DNA of 58,503 nucleotides. Source: JAVEYA01 sp034003745. GTDB lineage: Bacteria; Bacillota; Peptococcia; DRI-13; PHAD01. Positions 25,902 through 34,336 of the stretch are shown here, piece after piece. The position numbers and the translations under genes were made by a program. The notes under the pieces are model-generated. The model saw only the letters and a program-made list of their open reading frames with translations, did not search any database and was not told the origin of the DNA. The stretch's first letter is position 1. The number at the start of each line of letters is the position of its first letter. The DNA lies in assembly GCA_034003745.1 (NCBI GenBank), contig JAVEYA010000004.1, positions 1 to 58,503 on the forward strand, read 5' to 3'.

Positions 25902-26396
25902 TCACCTCAAATTCCGGTTAAATTCAGAATGATATGAATTGGCGTGGCAAATACCGATGGCCAGCGCGTCGGCGGCATCATCGGGCCGGGGGATTTCGGT
26001 CAGATTCATGATCGCCTTGACCATGTACTGCACCTGCTGCTTCTCGGCCCGGCCGTATCCTACGACCGCCTGCTTGACCTGCAGAGGCGTATATTCATAC
26101 ACCGGCAACCCTTTTAAGGACGCGGCCAGGACAATTACGCCCCGGGCGTGTCCCACCGCCAAAGCGGTTTTAGCATTTTTATTGAAAAACAATTCTTCGA
26201 TGGCAATATGGTCCGGGCGGTATGTTTCGATTATTTTGTTGATTCCGGTAAAAATGGCATGGAGCCGTTCAGCCAAAGATAAATCATTCGTACTTTGAAC
26301 AACTCCATACTCAATCATTTTAAATTTATTGCCCTGATGCTCGACAACGCCATAACCGGTGATCGCCGTACCCGGGTCAATCCCAAGAATAATCAT
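25902..26396 (-). CDS. ruvC: Crossover junction endodeoxyribonuclease RuvC
   Basis: 164 residues with the four catalytic acids in GIDPGTAITGYG (Asp7), AIEELFF (Glu near 67), and DDAADALAIGICH (Asp pair near 138-141). It resolves Holliday junctions by paired nicks. The start MIILGIDPG is typical. It is first in the ruvCAB operon, downstream of a bofC-like gene. Confidence 0.97.
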   Translation of the reverse strand: MIILGIDPGTAITGYGVVEHQGNKFKMIEYGVVQSTNDLSLAERLHAIFTGINKIIETYRPDHIAIEELFFNKNAKTALAVGHARGVIVLAASLKGLPVYEYTPLQVKQAVVGYGRAEKQQVQYMVKAIMNLTEIPRPDDAADALAIGICHANSYHSEFNRNLR

Positions 26397-26457
26397 TTTT
26401 CCACCTCAACCATTATTTTCTCCGTGAAGCGGATATTATCCTGCCGGAAGAATTTCC

Positions 26458-27096
26458 CTATTCATCCAGTCCATCCAGCGTGCCGATTAAATCATCCCAT
26501 TCAATAAACTCCATCGAACGTTCCTGAATTCTTTTTTGCAGATTCATAGGCAAATCCGCGATGTTTATGCCGGTTTCCTGCACAACGCCGGCAGCGTCGC
26601 CCACGGCCGCCGGTCCCAGGTAAATCACGACTTTTTGGCCGGTCACATCGGGCGCCAGGTGCCACCTTTTCTGGTGCAGCGGGCAAAGCCCTCCGTAGGA
26701 TTGCTGCAGAATCACCTTATTATTACTATCCTGCCAGATAACCTCCCAGCCGGCTTCGGCAGGATATTTCCGCTGCAATTCCTCTGCGGTCAAATTATCC
26801 ATACCTGCCCTGGCCGCGCCGGTAATCAGCGCTTCATTGCTGCAGGCCAGGTCATATTCTTCGCAAAGGGCATAGTGTTCTTTTAAATAGACGATCGTAT
26901 CGCTTCGGATAATCTGTTCTACCGGCGCGACGACCGCCGCCTGTTGCGGGTCATTCTCACCGTTCTCCACCGGAATCATGACCATATAGCGGTAGAAGAC
27001 GGCAAAGCTTATCCCGGCTATAAACAGACAACACAGCAGGATATGCTTGTACTTCTTAAAAATCAAAGCGGGCGCTCCTTTCCCAGCATTATCCAT
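26458..27096 (-). CDS. bofC: BofC-like membrane-anchored protein
   Basis: 212 residues: an N-terminal membrane helix (about 18-37), a linker, then an extracytoplasmic region ending in a BofC C-terminal-like domain (SYGGLCPLHQKRWHLAPDVTGQKVVIYLGP). In B. subtilis BofC is a forespore-secreted inhibitor of SpoIVB signalling in the sigma-K checkpoint, and it maps next to ruvAB as here. The match is by motif and position; the N-terminal half is poorly conserved. Two Cys around residues 77 and 84 might form a disulfide. Confidence 0.65.
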   Translation of the reverse strand: MDNAGKGAPALIFKKYKHILLCCLFIAGISFAVFYRYMVMIPVENGENDPQQAAVVAPVEQIIRSDTIVYLKEHYALCEEYDLACSNEALITGAARAGMDNLTAEELQRKYPAEAGWEVIWQDSNNKVILQQSYGGLCPLHQKRWHLAPDVTGQKVVIYLGPAAVGDAAGVVQETGINIADLPMNLQKRIQERSMEFIEWDDLIGTLDGLDE

Positions 27097-27156
27097 ATTA
27101 TAGCCAATTGCTTATAAAAATTATACATTGCCTATGCCAATACGCATGGCAGCAAA

Positions 27157-27182
27157 AAAGCGCAAGAGAACTCCTGCGCTTT
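27157..27182 (-). terminator. Terminator after lctP
   Basis: The stem AAAGCGCA/TGCGCTTT with a 10-base loop is followed on the minus strand by T residues. It separates lctP from the bofC/ruv genes. Confidence 0.8.
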
Positions 27183-27239
27183 CCATCCTAGTCATTCTTC
27201 GTTTCACTCAGAATGACAAAAACCAGTATGCTTTTACTT

Positions 27240-28892
27240 CTAAAACAGGTTCGTCACCTGCATAATAAACATGGCCAGAAGGGCCGCGGCCAGAGCATAC
27301 AGGACGCAGGGCAGGAAGTTTCTCCTGATAATGGTCCCTTCCACGCCGATGGCGCCAACCGTCGCGCAGGCAGCCACCACATTGTTCACACAAATCATAT
27401 TTCCCACCGCCCCTCCTACCACCTGCAGGGCGACAATCATCGTGTGGGACATCTGCAATTGGGTAGCCACGTCATACTGAAAAGCCGCGAAAAGGATATT
27501 GGAAACGGTATTCGAGCCGGAAATGAAGGAACCCAGCACTCCCACAAAAGGGGAGACCAGGGGCCAGGCCGAGCCAAAGATAGCTACCGCCGCACTGGCC
27601 ATGGTTACCATCATACTATCCAGGCCGGCCGGATTGATATTGGAATTGAGCATCAGCTGCACCATGGCGACGCCGAAAATCAGGGCAATAAAGGGGCTGG
27701 CCAGTTGTTTGAAGGTCAGTTTCCAGGCTTCCGCCGTCTGCTTCAAAGACATCCGATGGAGAAAGACCGTGACCACGGCAATACCGGCAAAGACCGTTCC
27801 CGGTGAAAAGAGGTAGGCCAGTTTATAAGTAAAAGGGGCATAACCGAAAATAGCCGGTACGATCAGAACCTGCTCATTCATCCAGGCTTTTAAGCCCAAA
27901 GCGGGGATTCTCGTCAGCACCAGGATTAAGGCGATAATAAAGTAGGGTGTCCAAGCCAAAAGAAGCGGCATCGCCGGTTTTTCGTTTGTCTCCTCCGGCA
28001 CTTCCGTGTGCACGCCTTTCCAATTCTCCTCCCAACTGCTTCTTGCGGGGAAATCCCATTCATCTTTGGGCATTAAGAAACCCTTCTTGGCAGCAAAGAG
28101 CACCACGGGCAGCGCAATGAGAGCGCCCACCAAAGAGGGCAGCTCGTTGGCCGTAAACCAGGCGATAATAAAAAAGGGAATGGTGAAGGCCAATCCGGCA
28201 AAGATGGCGAAAGGAGCGGCGGCCAAAGCCGGCTTGATGGATTTTTCTTTGCCGAAATATTTGGTCAAAAAACACAAGCCCAAAAGCGGCACAAAAGTAC
28301 CTATCGAGGCATGCAGGACCGCAATCCCTTTGGATAAAAGAAAACGGAAAGCTTCCATTGACATGGGCGAGGCGGCTATGGCCTGTTCCAGAACGGAGAG
28401 AGCACCGAAGGTGGGTACCCCCACCACGCCGAAACTTACCGGGGTAGAGTTAAAGATAAGGGCAATCATGGCCGCCGCCAGGGGCGGAAAACCCAACCCC
28501 ACCAAAAGGGGGCCGGCCAGGGCGGCGGGTGTGCCGAAACCGGCGGCGCCTTCGATAAAGGCCCCAAAAAGCCAGCCGACAATAACCGCCTGAATCCGGC
28601 GGTCTTTGGTAATTCCCCGGAAACCGTGGTTGATGGAGGCCATCCCCCCGCTTGCTTCCAGCGTATTTAAAATTAAAATTGCTCCGAAAATCACCAATAA
28701 AACATCGAATGATTTCAGGGCGCCATAAATACTGGCTCCCACAACTGTGACCGGCTCCATCTTCCAGCCGACTACGGCCATCAGGCAGGTCAGGATCCAG
28801 GCCACCGGCAGAGCCTTTCTGGCCGGAACATTAACGCCTGCCATGAGGATTACTACTACCAGAATAGGCAAAAACGCCATAAAAGCCAACAT
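27240..28892 (-). CDS. lctP: L-lactate permease family transporter
   Basis: About 550 residues with 12 or more predicted membrane helices. Signature segments are GAFIEGAAGFGTPAALAGPLLVGLGFPP (about 115-142), FNSTPVSFGVVGVPTFGAL, and PFVGVLGSFISGSNTVSNILFA near the C-terminus. The family carries lactate or glycolate with protons. It follows larA by 39 bases, supporting lactate as the substrate. The ATG of MLAFMAF with a GGGGA site is preferred over a GTG five codons upstream. Confidence 0.93.
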   Translation of the reverse strand: MLAFMAFLPILVVVILMAGVNVPARKALPVAWILTCLMAVVGWKMEPVTVVGASIYGALKSFDVLLVIFGAILILNTLEASGGMASINHGFRGITKDRRIQAVIVGWLFGAFIEGAAGFGTPAALAGPLLVGLGFPPLAAAMIALIFNSTPVSFGVVGVPTFGALSVLEQAIAASPMSMEAFRFLLSKGIAVLHASIGTFVPLLGLCFLTKYFGKEKSIKPALAAAPFAIFAGLAFTIPFFIIAWFTANELPSLVGALIALPVVLFAAKKGFLMPKDEWDFPARSSWEENWKGVHTEVPEETNEKPAMPLLLAWTPYFIIALILVLTRIPALGLKAWMNEQVLIVPAIFGYAPFTYKLAYLFSPGTVFAGIAVVTVFLHRMSLKQTAEAWKLTFKQLASPFIALIFGVAMVQLMLNSNINPAGLDSMMVTMASAAVAIFGSAWPLVSPFVGVLGSFISGSNTVSNILFAAFQYDVATQLQMSHTMIVALQVVGGAVGNMICVNNVVAACATVGAIGVEGTIIRRNFLPCVLYALAAALLAMFIMQVTNLF

Positions 28893-28931
28893 CACGTGTC
28901 CCCACACCCCTCGCTTCTCTATGCTGATACT

Positions 28932-30206
28932 TTAAAGAACTATAACCGCTACACCATCAGGAATTACGGTAATTTTGGCGCTTTCGGCATCGATTTTATC
29001 ATAAGCCATTTGCAAGGCTGTCTCCAAATCCGGCGCCCATTTCATAAACATGGTTTCCACCATCTCCCGGGGGGCTTCCGTGATCATGATCACTTCATGC
29101 TTTAAGAGAATGCGGGACAGGATTTGCGATTCCCACTGGTCCGCTACCGTATCACAGGCCAGGCGTTTGACTATATCCTGATGAATGCCGTCCACATCCT
29201 TCGCTTCGGCAAAGGTATTGTAGAACGCTTCTCCGCCGTGCCCATCGGCACACTGGGAGAAGATGATGATGACCCCGCCGGGCTTGCAGGAAGCTTCCGC
29301 CGCGGCCATAGACTTGACAGCCTGGTAAATATTTTGATCCAGCGGATAGCCCCCGTTGGAGGTTATAACAATGTCCGCAGGAACCGCTTTAACCCCGGCC
29401 AACTCTTTCACAAATTCACATCCGGCTACGTGCGCGTCGTTGAAATGTCCGGCAAAAGCCTGAATGACCTTCTTTTCTGCGTCAATAACCACATTCAGGA
29501 TGAAGGCGAGACCTGCCTTCTCAGCGGCATAAATCATATCCGTATGGATGGGGTTGCCGGCGAGGAGACCGCTTCGGGCCTGCGGCGAGGCAATGAAGGC
29601 CGCGCAGTGATTGGCCATTACCGTGGCCGCGCTGGCAATCCCGGGCAGCACGCTTTTGCGGCCGCCGGAAAAACCGGCAAAGAAATGCGGCTCAATAAAA
29701 CCTTCCGCAATTAACAAATCGGTGTCCAGAGCCAGTTTATTCAGCTTAAGGCTGCCGCCGGAGGGAAGGATCCCCAAATCAACCATGGCCTCATCATCAA
29801 AGGCGTTATGTACGACGATTTTCTCTCCGGCAACAATCTCGGCGCCATATTTATTCTTCAATTCATCCAGCGTAGTAAGCCGATGATACCCCGTCGCCAC
29901 CAGGATGGTGATATCGGCTTGGGGATTGCCCCGGCGGATTTCGCTTAAGATGAGCGGCATGGTCACATGGCTGGGCACCGGCCGGGTATGGTCGCTGGAG
30001 ATAATCACGATTCTTTTTTTCCCCTGGACCAGTTCCTTCAGCGGCCGGGAATGAACCGGATTGTCGAGGGCTTTTTGCACAATTTCCGCTTCCGTACCCG
30101 TTTTCTTATAATCATGCGCTTGGGAGACCAACAGCCCGGCCAGTTTGTCCTCGGGAATGTCAATCGTTACAGATCCTTTACCATAAGGGATATTGATTTT
30201 ACTCAT
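28932..30206 (-). CDS. larA: Nickel-dependent lactate racemase LarA
   Basis: 424 residues. It has SSDHTRPVPSH (catalytic His near 73-75 of the motif), EPHFFAGFSGGRKSVLPGIA near 173-192, whose Lys covalently holds the nickel-pincer cofactor, and NPIHTDM. It interconverts D- and L-lactate in the cytoplasm. The cofactor makers LarB, LarC and LarE are not in this window, so they must be elsewhere. It lies between yebC (12 bases upstream) and lctP, and the trio is probably cotranscribed. Confidence 0.92.
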   Translation of the reverse strand: MSKINIPYGKGSVTIDIPEDKLAGLLVSQAHDYKKTGTEAEIVQKALDNPVHSRPLKELVQGKKRIVIISSDHTRPVPSHVTMPLILSEIRRGNPQADITILVATGYHRLTTLDELKNKYGAEIVAGEKIVVHNAFDDEAMVDLGILPSGGSLKLNKLALDTDLLIAEGFIEPHFFAGFSGGRKSVLPGIASAATVMANHCAAFIASPQARSGLLAGNPIHTDMIYAAEKAGLAFILNVVIDAEKKVIQAFAGHFNDAHVAGCEFVKELAGVKAVPADIVITSNGGYPLDQNIYQAVKSMAAAEASCKPGGVIIIFSQCADGHGGEAFYNTFAEAKDVDGIHQDIVKRLACDTVADQWESQILSRILLKHEVIMITEAPREMVETMFMKWAPDLETALQMAYDKIDAESAKITVIPDGVAVIVL

Positions 30207-30217
30207 TAGAAACCTCC

Positions 30218-30976
30218 TTAACTCAATTTCGCCATTATTTCATCAGGGATATCCAAATTGGTATACGTATTTTGCACATCATCGTGTTCTTCCAACAGAT
30301 CCATCAGCTTCAGGAGCATCCTGGCCTGCTCCGCATCGGTTACTTCCGCCGTTGTTTCAGGGATTCTGGAGATTTCCGCGCCGGTAAAGTTCAGGCCCTC
30401 TTTCTCCAGCGACTCCCTGACCTGATTGAAACTTTCCGGCGCCGTAATGATTTCCACTTCCTCTTCATCCTCGAATTCGACGTCTTCCGCGCCGTTTTCC
30501 AGCGCCAAAAGCAACAGGTCGTCCTCAGAAACCGAGAGGCCCTCTTTGGCGATGGTCAAAACACCCTTTTCCTGAAACATCCAGCCGACGCAGCCGGTTT
30601 CACCCAGGTTTCCGCCATGTTTGGAAAAAAGATGACGGATTTCGCCGGCCGTTCTGTTCCTGTTGTCGGTCAGAACAGTGGCCATCACGGCGACCCCGCC
30701 CGGTCCATATCCTTCATAAGTTAACTCCTCGAAATTACTGCTGTCCATCCCGCCTGCGCCGCGCTGAATGGCCCTTTGAATATTATCATTAGGCATATTG
30801 GCTTCTTTGGCTTTCTGAACGGCTATCTTCAGGCGGAAATTCGTATCGGGATTGCCTCCGCCCATTTTGGCGGCTACAATTAACTCCCGGCCCAGTTTGG
30901 TGAAAATTTTTCCCTTGGCTTCATCCTGTTTGCCTTTTCTGTGTTTGATATTGGCCCATTTGGAATGACCGGACAT
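30218..30976 (-). CDS. yebC: YebC/PmpR-family protein (TACO1-like)
   Basis: About 252 residues, beginning MSGHSKWANIKHRKGKQD, with NIQRAIQRGAGG near 80 and VMATVLTDNRNRTAGEIRHLF near 110. The family was annotated as transcriptional regulators; recent work links YebC/TACO1 to translation of proline-rich stretches. It is the head gene of a likely yebC-larA-lctP transcript. The GGGAGG site supports the ATG at 30976 rather than two codons earlier. Confidence 0.94.
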   Translation of the reverse strand: MSGHSKWANIKHRKGKQDEAKGKIFTKLGRELIVAAKMGGGNPDTNFRLKIAVQKAKEANMPNDNIQRAIQRGAGGMDSSNFEELTYEGYGPGGVAVMATVLTDNRNRTAGEIRHLFSKHGGNLGETGCVGWMFQEKGVLTIAKEGLSVSEDDLLLLALENGAEDVEFEDEEEVEIITAPESFNQVRESLEKEGLNFTGAEISRIPETTAEVTDAEQARMLLKLMDLLEEHDDVQNTYTNLDIPDEIMAKLS

Positions 30977-31046
30977 GAACAATCCTCCCTGTTATTAAAT
31001 AAAGGCACAGAGAACTGTGCCGCATACACGCTTATTTTATCATACA

Positions 31047-31074
31047 AATGACCTGTTTTAAAGAACAGGTCATT
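31047..31074 (-). terminator. Hairpin after the small lipoprotein gene
   Basis: Perfect 11-bp arms AATGACCTGTT/AACAGGTCATT lie 7 bases past the lipoprotein stop. The following T-run is weak. Confidence 0.55.
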
Positions 31075-31080
31075 GAAAGG

Positions 31081-31464
31081 CTATTTTTCTTCGTAATTCT
31101 CGATGTGCTGTTTCAAAACGCTTACAGCCCGGTCAAACTTTTCATTAAAGATTTTTAGCTGCTGCTCATCGCCCTTTTCCAGATATTCCAGCAAATAAAC
31201 ATAGGTCGAAGCTAATTTGCCTACCGCTTCCGCCAATTCCTTTTCGTCTATTTCTTCCGCTTTTACGCCGAATTCCGAAATCTGCCCCCAGATACTTCTG
31301 GCTGTTTTAAGATCCTTCTTAGCGATAATCTCCTGTGTAGTAGCAATGGCTTCGTCAACCATTTTTTGCATTGTTTCAGGATTGGTAATCTTTTCCGAAT
31401 TACACCCGGCGACGGATATAATCAGCATTAGAAGAAGAAATACTGTAGAAAGTACTTTCTTCAT
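31081..31464 (-). CDS. Small predicted lipoprotein of unknown function
   Basis: 127 residues. A signal peptide (about 1-19) ends in the lipobox SVAGC, so the mature protein should be lipid-anchored outside the membrane. The rest is all-helical and charged, with ETMQKMVDEAIATTQEIIAKKDLKTARSIW resembling a helical-bundle metal- or peptide-binding shape. No family is recognised. It stands between a histidine kinase and yebC with its own spacing, and could be a sensor partner of the kinase, but that is only positional. Confidence 0.75.
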   Translation of the reverse strand: MKKVLSTVFLLLMLIISVAGCNSEKITNPETMQKMVDEAIATTQEIIAKKDLKTARSIWGQISEFGVKAEEIDEKELAEAVGKLASTYVYLLEYLEKGDEQQLKIFNEKFDRAVSVLKQHIENYEEK

Positions 31465-31601
31465 TTTTTCACTCCTTAATCCCTATAAGTCTTTTTAGAG
31501 AGATAAATTGTTGAATTCGCTATGAGAGCCAATTTTCCTTTTAATATTATATTAAATTTTTATAAATATGCAATCCCAATCTTTCATTTAAAACAGCGCG
31601 C

Positions 31602-32807
31602 TTACCTTATCCTGGGCAGAACAATCTCAAAAACCGTCCCCTTATTGATAAAGGAACCGACTTTGATTTTGCCCTGATGGTTTTCAATAATAGAATAACA
31701 AACACTTAAACCCAGACCGGTACCATGCTCCTTGGTCGTATAAAAAGGGTCAAAAATCCGTCTGGTCTGTTCTTCCGTCATGCCGATACCCGTATCCTCA
31801 ACCTGAAAATAAATATTCTCCGCATCGAATTTAGTTGTTATCTTGATCACCTTGGTCTCACAATATTGCATCGCATCCACGGCGTTCAACACTATATTTA
31901 TTATGACCTGTTTGATTTGGTCGTAATCACAATAGATCGTAGGCATCTCCTGATCCAGCAGAAGATTCATACTGATCTCACTTCTGGCGCATTGCGCCTC
32001 GATTAAAGCGCTGCTGTCCTTAATGATGCTGTTGATATTATTTACGGACAGTTTGGGTTTTATCGGCTTGGCGAACTGCAGAAAATCCTTGAGCAATTCA
32101 TTCATGCGGTCAATTTCTTTGTCCATTAAGCTAAGATAACTGGACATGACAAGCGTGTCCTTATCCACGTCATACTTTAATAAGAGTTGTACAAACCCCT
32201 TGATTGTTGTCAATGGATTCCGCACTTCATGCGCAATACCGGCGGCTAATTGTCCGATGGCGGCAAGCTTTTCACGTTCCTGCATTTTCTGCTTATCCTT
32301 TTGGATTTGCCTTTCCACTTCCATAGAAGCGTTGACCAGCAAACCCAGGATCCAGATAAAGCTGGTCAGGATAATCAGATAGTCCATTTCAAAAACACGA
32401 TAAACCATCGAGTTAACGATAATCACAAAAGTCGTCATAAAAGCGGTAATAATGGTATAAAGCACCGAATAGCGCAACGCCATAATCACCGTCGGCAAAA
32501 CGATGATGATTTGAATGGTCGGATTAAGCGTTTCCATCAGTAACTGCGCGGCGATATATAAATAAAAGAATCGGACCACCAGCTCGAAAACCGAGGGTTT
32601 GGCCGTTGATCCGCTGTAGTACAGCACAATGCTGTAGACCAAAGTCACGGAGATATTGACTATTAATGGGCTGTACAAAGCAAATTCACTAATAGGCTGA
32701 TATTTTTTAATAATCAGAATACACAGGAAAGCCAGATACAAGTATTCTACCAGAAAGCTGAACTGTCTTATTTTGTTAAAAGAATACAATCCTTTCAGGA
32801 ATTCCAA
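31602..32807 (-). CDS. Membrane sensor histidine kinase, orphan
   Basis: 401 residues. The N-terminal half (about 15-160) holds five or six membrane helices with almost no loops. The kinase core follows: H-box AGIAHEVRNPLTTIKGF near 195, N-box NIVLNAVDAMQY, G1 VEDTGIGM, F-box IFDPFYTTKEHGTGLGL. No response regulator is adjacent. The architecture resembles the sporulation kinases (KinB-like) of Firmicutes that feed Spo0F/Spo0A, an inference only. The TTG start has a GAGGA site 8 bases upstream. Confidence 0.88.
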   Translation of the reverse strand: MEFLKGLYSFNKIRQFSFLVEYLYLAFLCILIIKKYQPISEFALYSPLIVNISVTLVYSIVLYYSGSTAKPSVFELVVRFFYLYIAAQLLMETLNPTIQIIIVLPTVIMALRYSVLYTIITAFMTTFVIIVNSMVYRVFEMDYLIILTSFIWILGLLVNASMEVERQIQKDKQKMQEREKLAAIGQLAAGIAHEVRNPLTTIKGFVQLLLKYDVDKDTLVMSSYLSLMDKEIDRMNELLKDFLQFAKPIKPKLSVNNINSIIKDSSALIEAQCARSEISMNLLLDQEMPTIYCDYDQIKQVIINIVLNAVDAMQYCETKVIKITTKFDAENIYFQVEDTGIGMTEEQTRRIFDPFYTTKEHGTGLGLSVCYSIIENHQGKIKVGSFINKGTVFEIVLPRIR

Positions 32808-32883
32808 AGATCATTCCTCATTTACTGATTTTTACTGAATCTATTATAATATATATTTTCCTATTGTGTTATTTTTTTCATAT

Positions 32884-33363
32884 TTATTTAATAATTTGTC
32901 GTTTCAACTCATTGCGCCGGTAAATCCAAGCGGAAAGAGAGAACCAGAGCAGAAAGCTGATAAAGTTTATGAAAGCGGATAGCGTAAAACCATAAGAATA
33001 GGTGAAATAACCCAGATTTTGCAAAACAAAGCCCAGAAGTACGGCAAATCCACTGAAGCCGGTGATATATACGACGAGGAAGGTTGTTTGTACAGGAAGG
33101 AAATACAAAAAAAGCATCCAAGTAAACGTAAACGCAATGGGAATAAAAATAGGAATTCCTTGGACGACCAGGGGCCCGTCAGAATACATAAACATACCCA
33201 GGATATTGCCTAATAAGACGATGGTGAGGATATCGACCATTCCGCCCAGGATAAAACCATAAAGGAAATACCCTTTGTATTCCCTCCGGGGAATAAAAAG
33301 CAGGGTGGGGATAAAAAACACCAGTATGTATAGGGGCCAGAACCAGGACTTCATATCCAACAT
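32884..33363 (-). CDS. Multi-spanning membrane protein of unknown function
   Basis: About 159 residues with five or six membrane helices and a basic C-terminal end (YRRNELKRQ). The pattern is like small membrane proteins called CBO0543-type in Firmicutes, but I cannot confirm this. The ATG at 33363 has GGAG 9 bases upstream; one at 33369 is too near the site. It lies upstream of the histidine kinase on the same strand. Confidence 0.65.
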   Translation of the reverse strand: MLDMKSWFWPLYILVFFIPTLLFIPRREYKGYFLYGFILGGMVDILTIVLLGNILGMFMYSDGPLVVQGIPIFIPIAFTFTWMLFLYFLPVQTTFLVVYITGFSGFAVLLGFVLQNLGYFTYSYGFTLSAFINFISFLLWFSLSAWIYRRNELKRQIIK

Positions 33364-33468
33364 AAACATCTTCTCCTATACTTAAATAGTTCCCCTTCAG
33401 CAAGCGTTTAATACTAATAAGGAGGAGAATAACCGGCCGGCCTGTCCTTTATCTTTATATAAAAAAAT

Positions 33469-33487
33469 GCGCCCAGCAACTGGGCGC
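33469..33487 (-). terminator. Terminator after the FCD regulator gene
   Basis: The perfect 8-bp GC-rich stem GCGCCCAG/CTGGGCGC with a 3-base loop is followed on the minus strand by ATTTTTTTAT. Confidence 0.88.
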
Positions 33488-33527
33488 GAGGAGATATCCA
33501 AAAATTATTACAGACCTGGCTTACTGA

Positions 33528-34277
33528 TTATTTTTTTTCGTAAAGACACACTTGCCAATACTTATTGACGTCCTCCACCAGACTATCGATATGCGCCGCC
33601 ATAGCGGCTTCGGCTTTATCCGGATCTCTCTGACGGATCGCGTCCGCAATACGCCGGTGGGAAACCATATACTCCGCCTGGATTTTTGTTCGGATATATT
33701 CGAAGGATTTGGACTGCTGCCCGAAAATGGCCAATTGGTTGTACACGGTCTCCAGAATCGTATTTTTCGAAGCTTTGGCGATGGTTTTGTGAAAGGCCAG
33801 GTCATCGCCGGTAATCCATTGTTTTTCTTTGTGTTTTTGTTCCTGGCGGGCGAGGACCCCGTCCAAAAAGGAAATTTCCTCGGGCGTAGCCTTAAGGGCG
33901 GCCAAGCGCGCCGTACCTCTTTCCACCGTGCGGCGGGCCTCCAGTACGACCAAAAAGTCTTCCAGCACCTGGGGATTGATGTATTTATTGAGCTTGTTCT
34001 GCTCTGAAGTGATATCCTTTAATTGTTTGTTATAGCGGATCGCGTCCATGCCTTTATCCGTGATAATCCTGCCGCGGAATTTTTCTTTCTGCAGGTACCC
34101 CAGACTTTCCAGCCTATTCAAGACGCGCCCCACCGTAGCAGAACTGGTCTCAATATTTTCTTCCGCCAGTTGATTCACCAGATACCAGGAACCGATGGGA
34201 ACCTGGGCGTCCCCCACCATTTCCAGGACCAAAATTTCTTTTTCATCTAATTCTTCGTACAACTGCCAAACCTCCAC
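33528..34277 (-). CDS. Transcriptional regulator with winged helix and FCD domain
   Basis: 249 residues. The N-terminal winged helix (about 12-80, ETSSATVGRVLNRLESLGYLQKEKFRGR) is more like an NrpR/BlaI-type wing than the usual GntR motif. A C-terminal FCD ligand-binding domain (about 98-240) keeps its metal-binding residues: ..EARRTVER, DLAFHKTIAKAS, VSHRRIADAI and AAHIDSLVEDV. FCD regulators sense small organic or amino acids. It is the last gene of the flavoenzyme-symporter-regulator operon and is the likely local regulator. Confidence 0.85.
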   Translation of the reverse strand: MEVWQLYEELDEKEILVLEMVGDAQVPIGSWYLVNQLAEENIETSSATVGRVLNRLESLGYLQKEKFRGRIITDKGMDAIRYNKQLKDITSEQNKLNKYINPQVLEDFLVVLEARRTVERGTARLAALKATPEEISFLDGVLARQEQKHKEKQWITGDDLAFHKTIAKASKNTILETVYNQLAIFGQQSKSFEYIRTKIQAEYMVSHRRIADAIRQRDPDKAEAAMAAHIDSLVEDVNKYWQVCLYEKK

Positions 34278-34336
34278 TTTCCGAGTACCGGGATACTCTG
34301 CGCTGAGTATATTTTACCCATCCGCAGCACAGTTGT

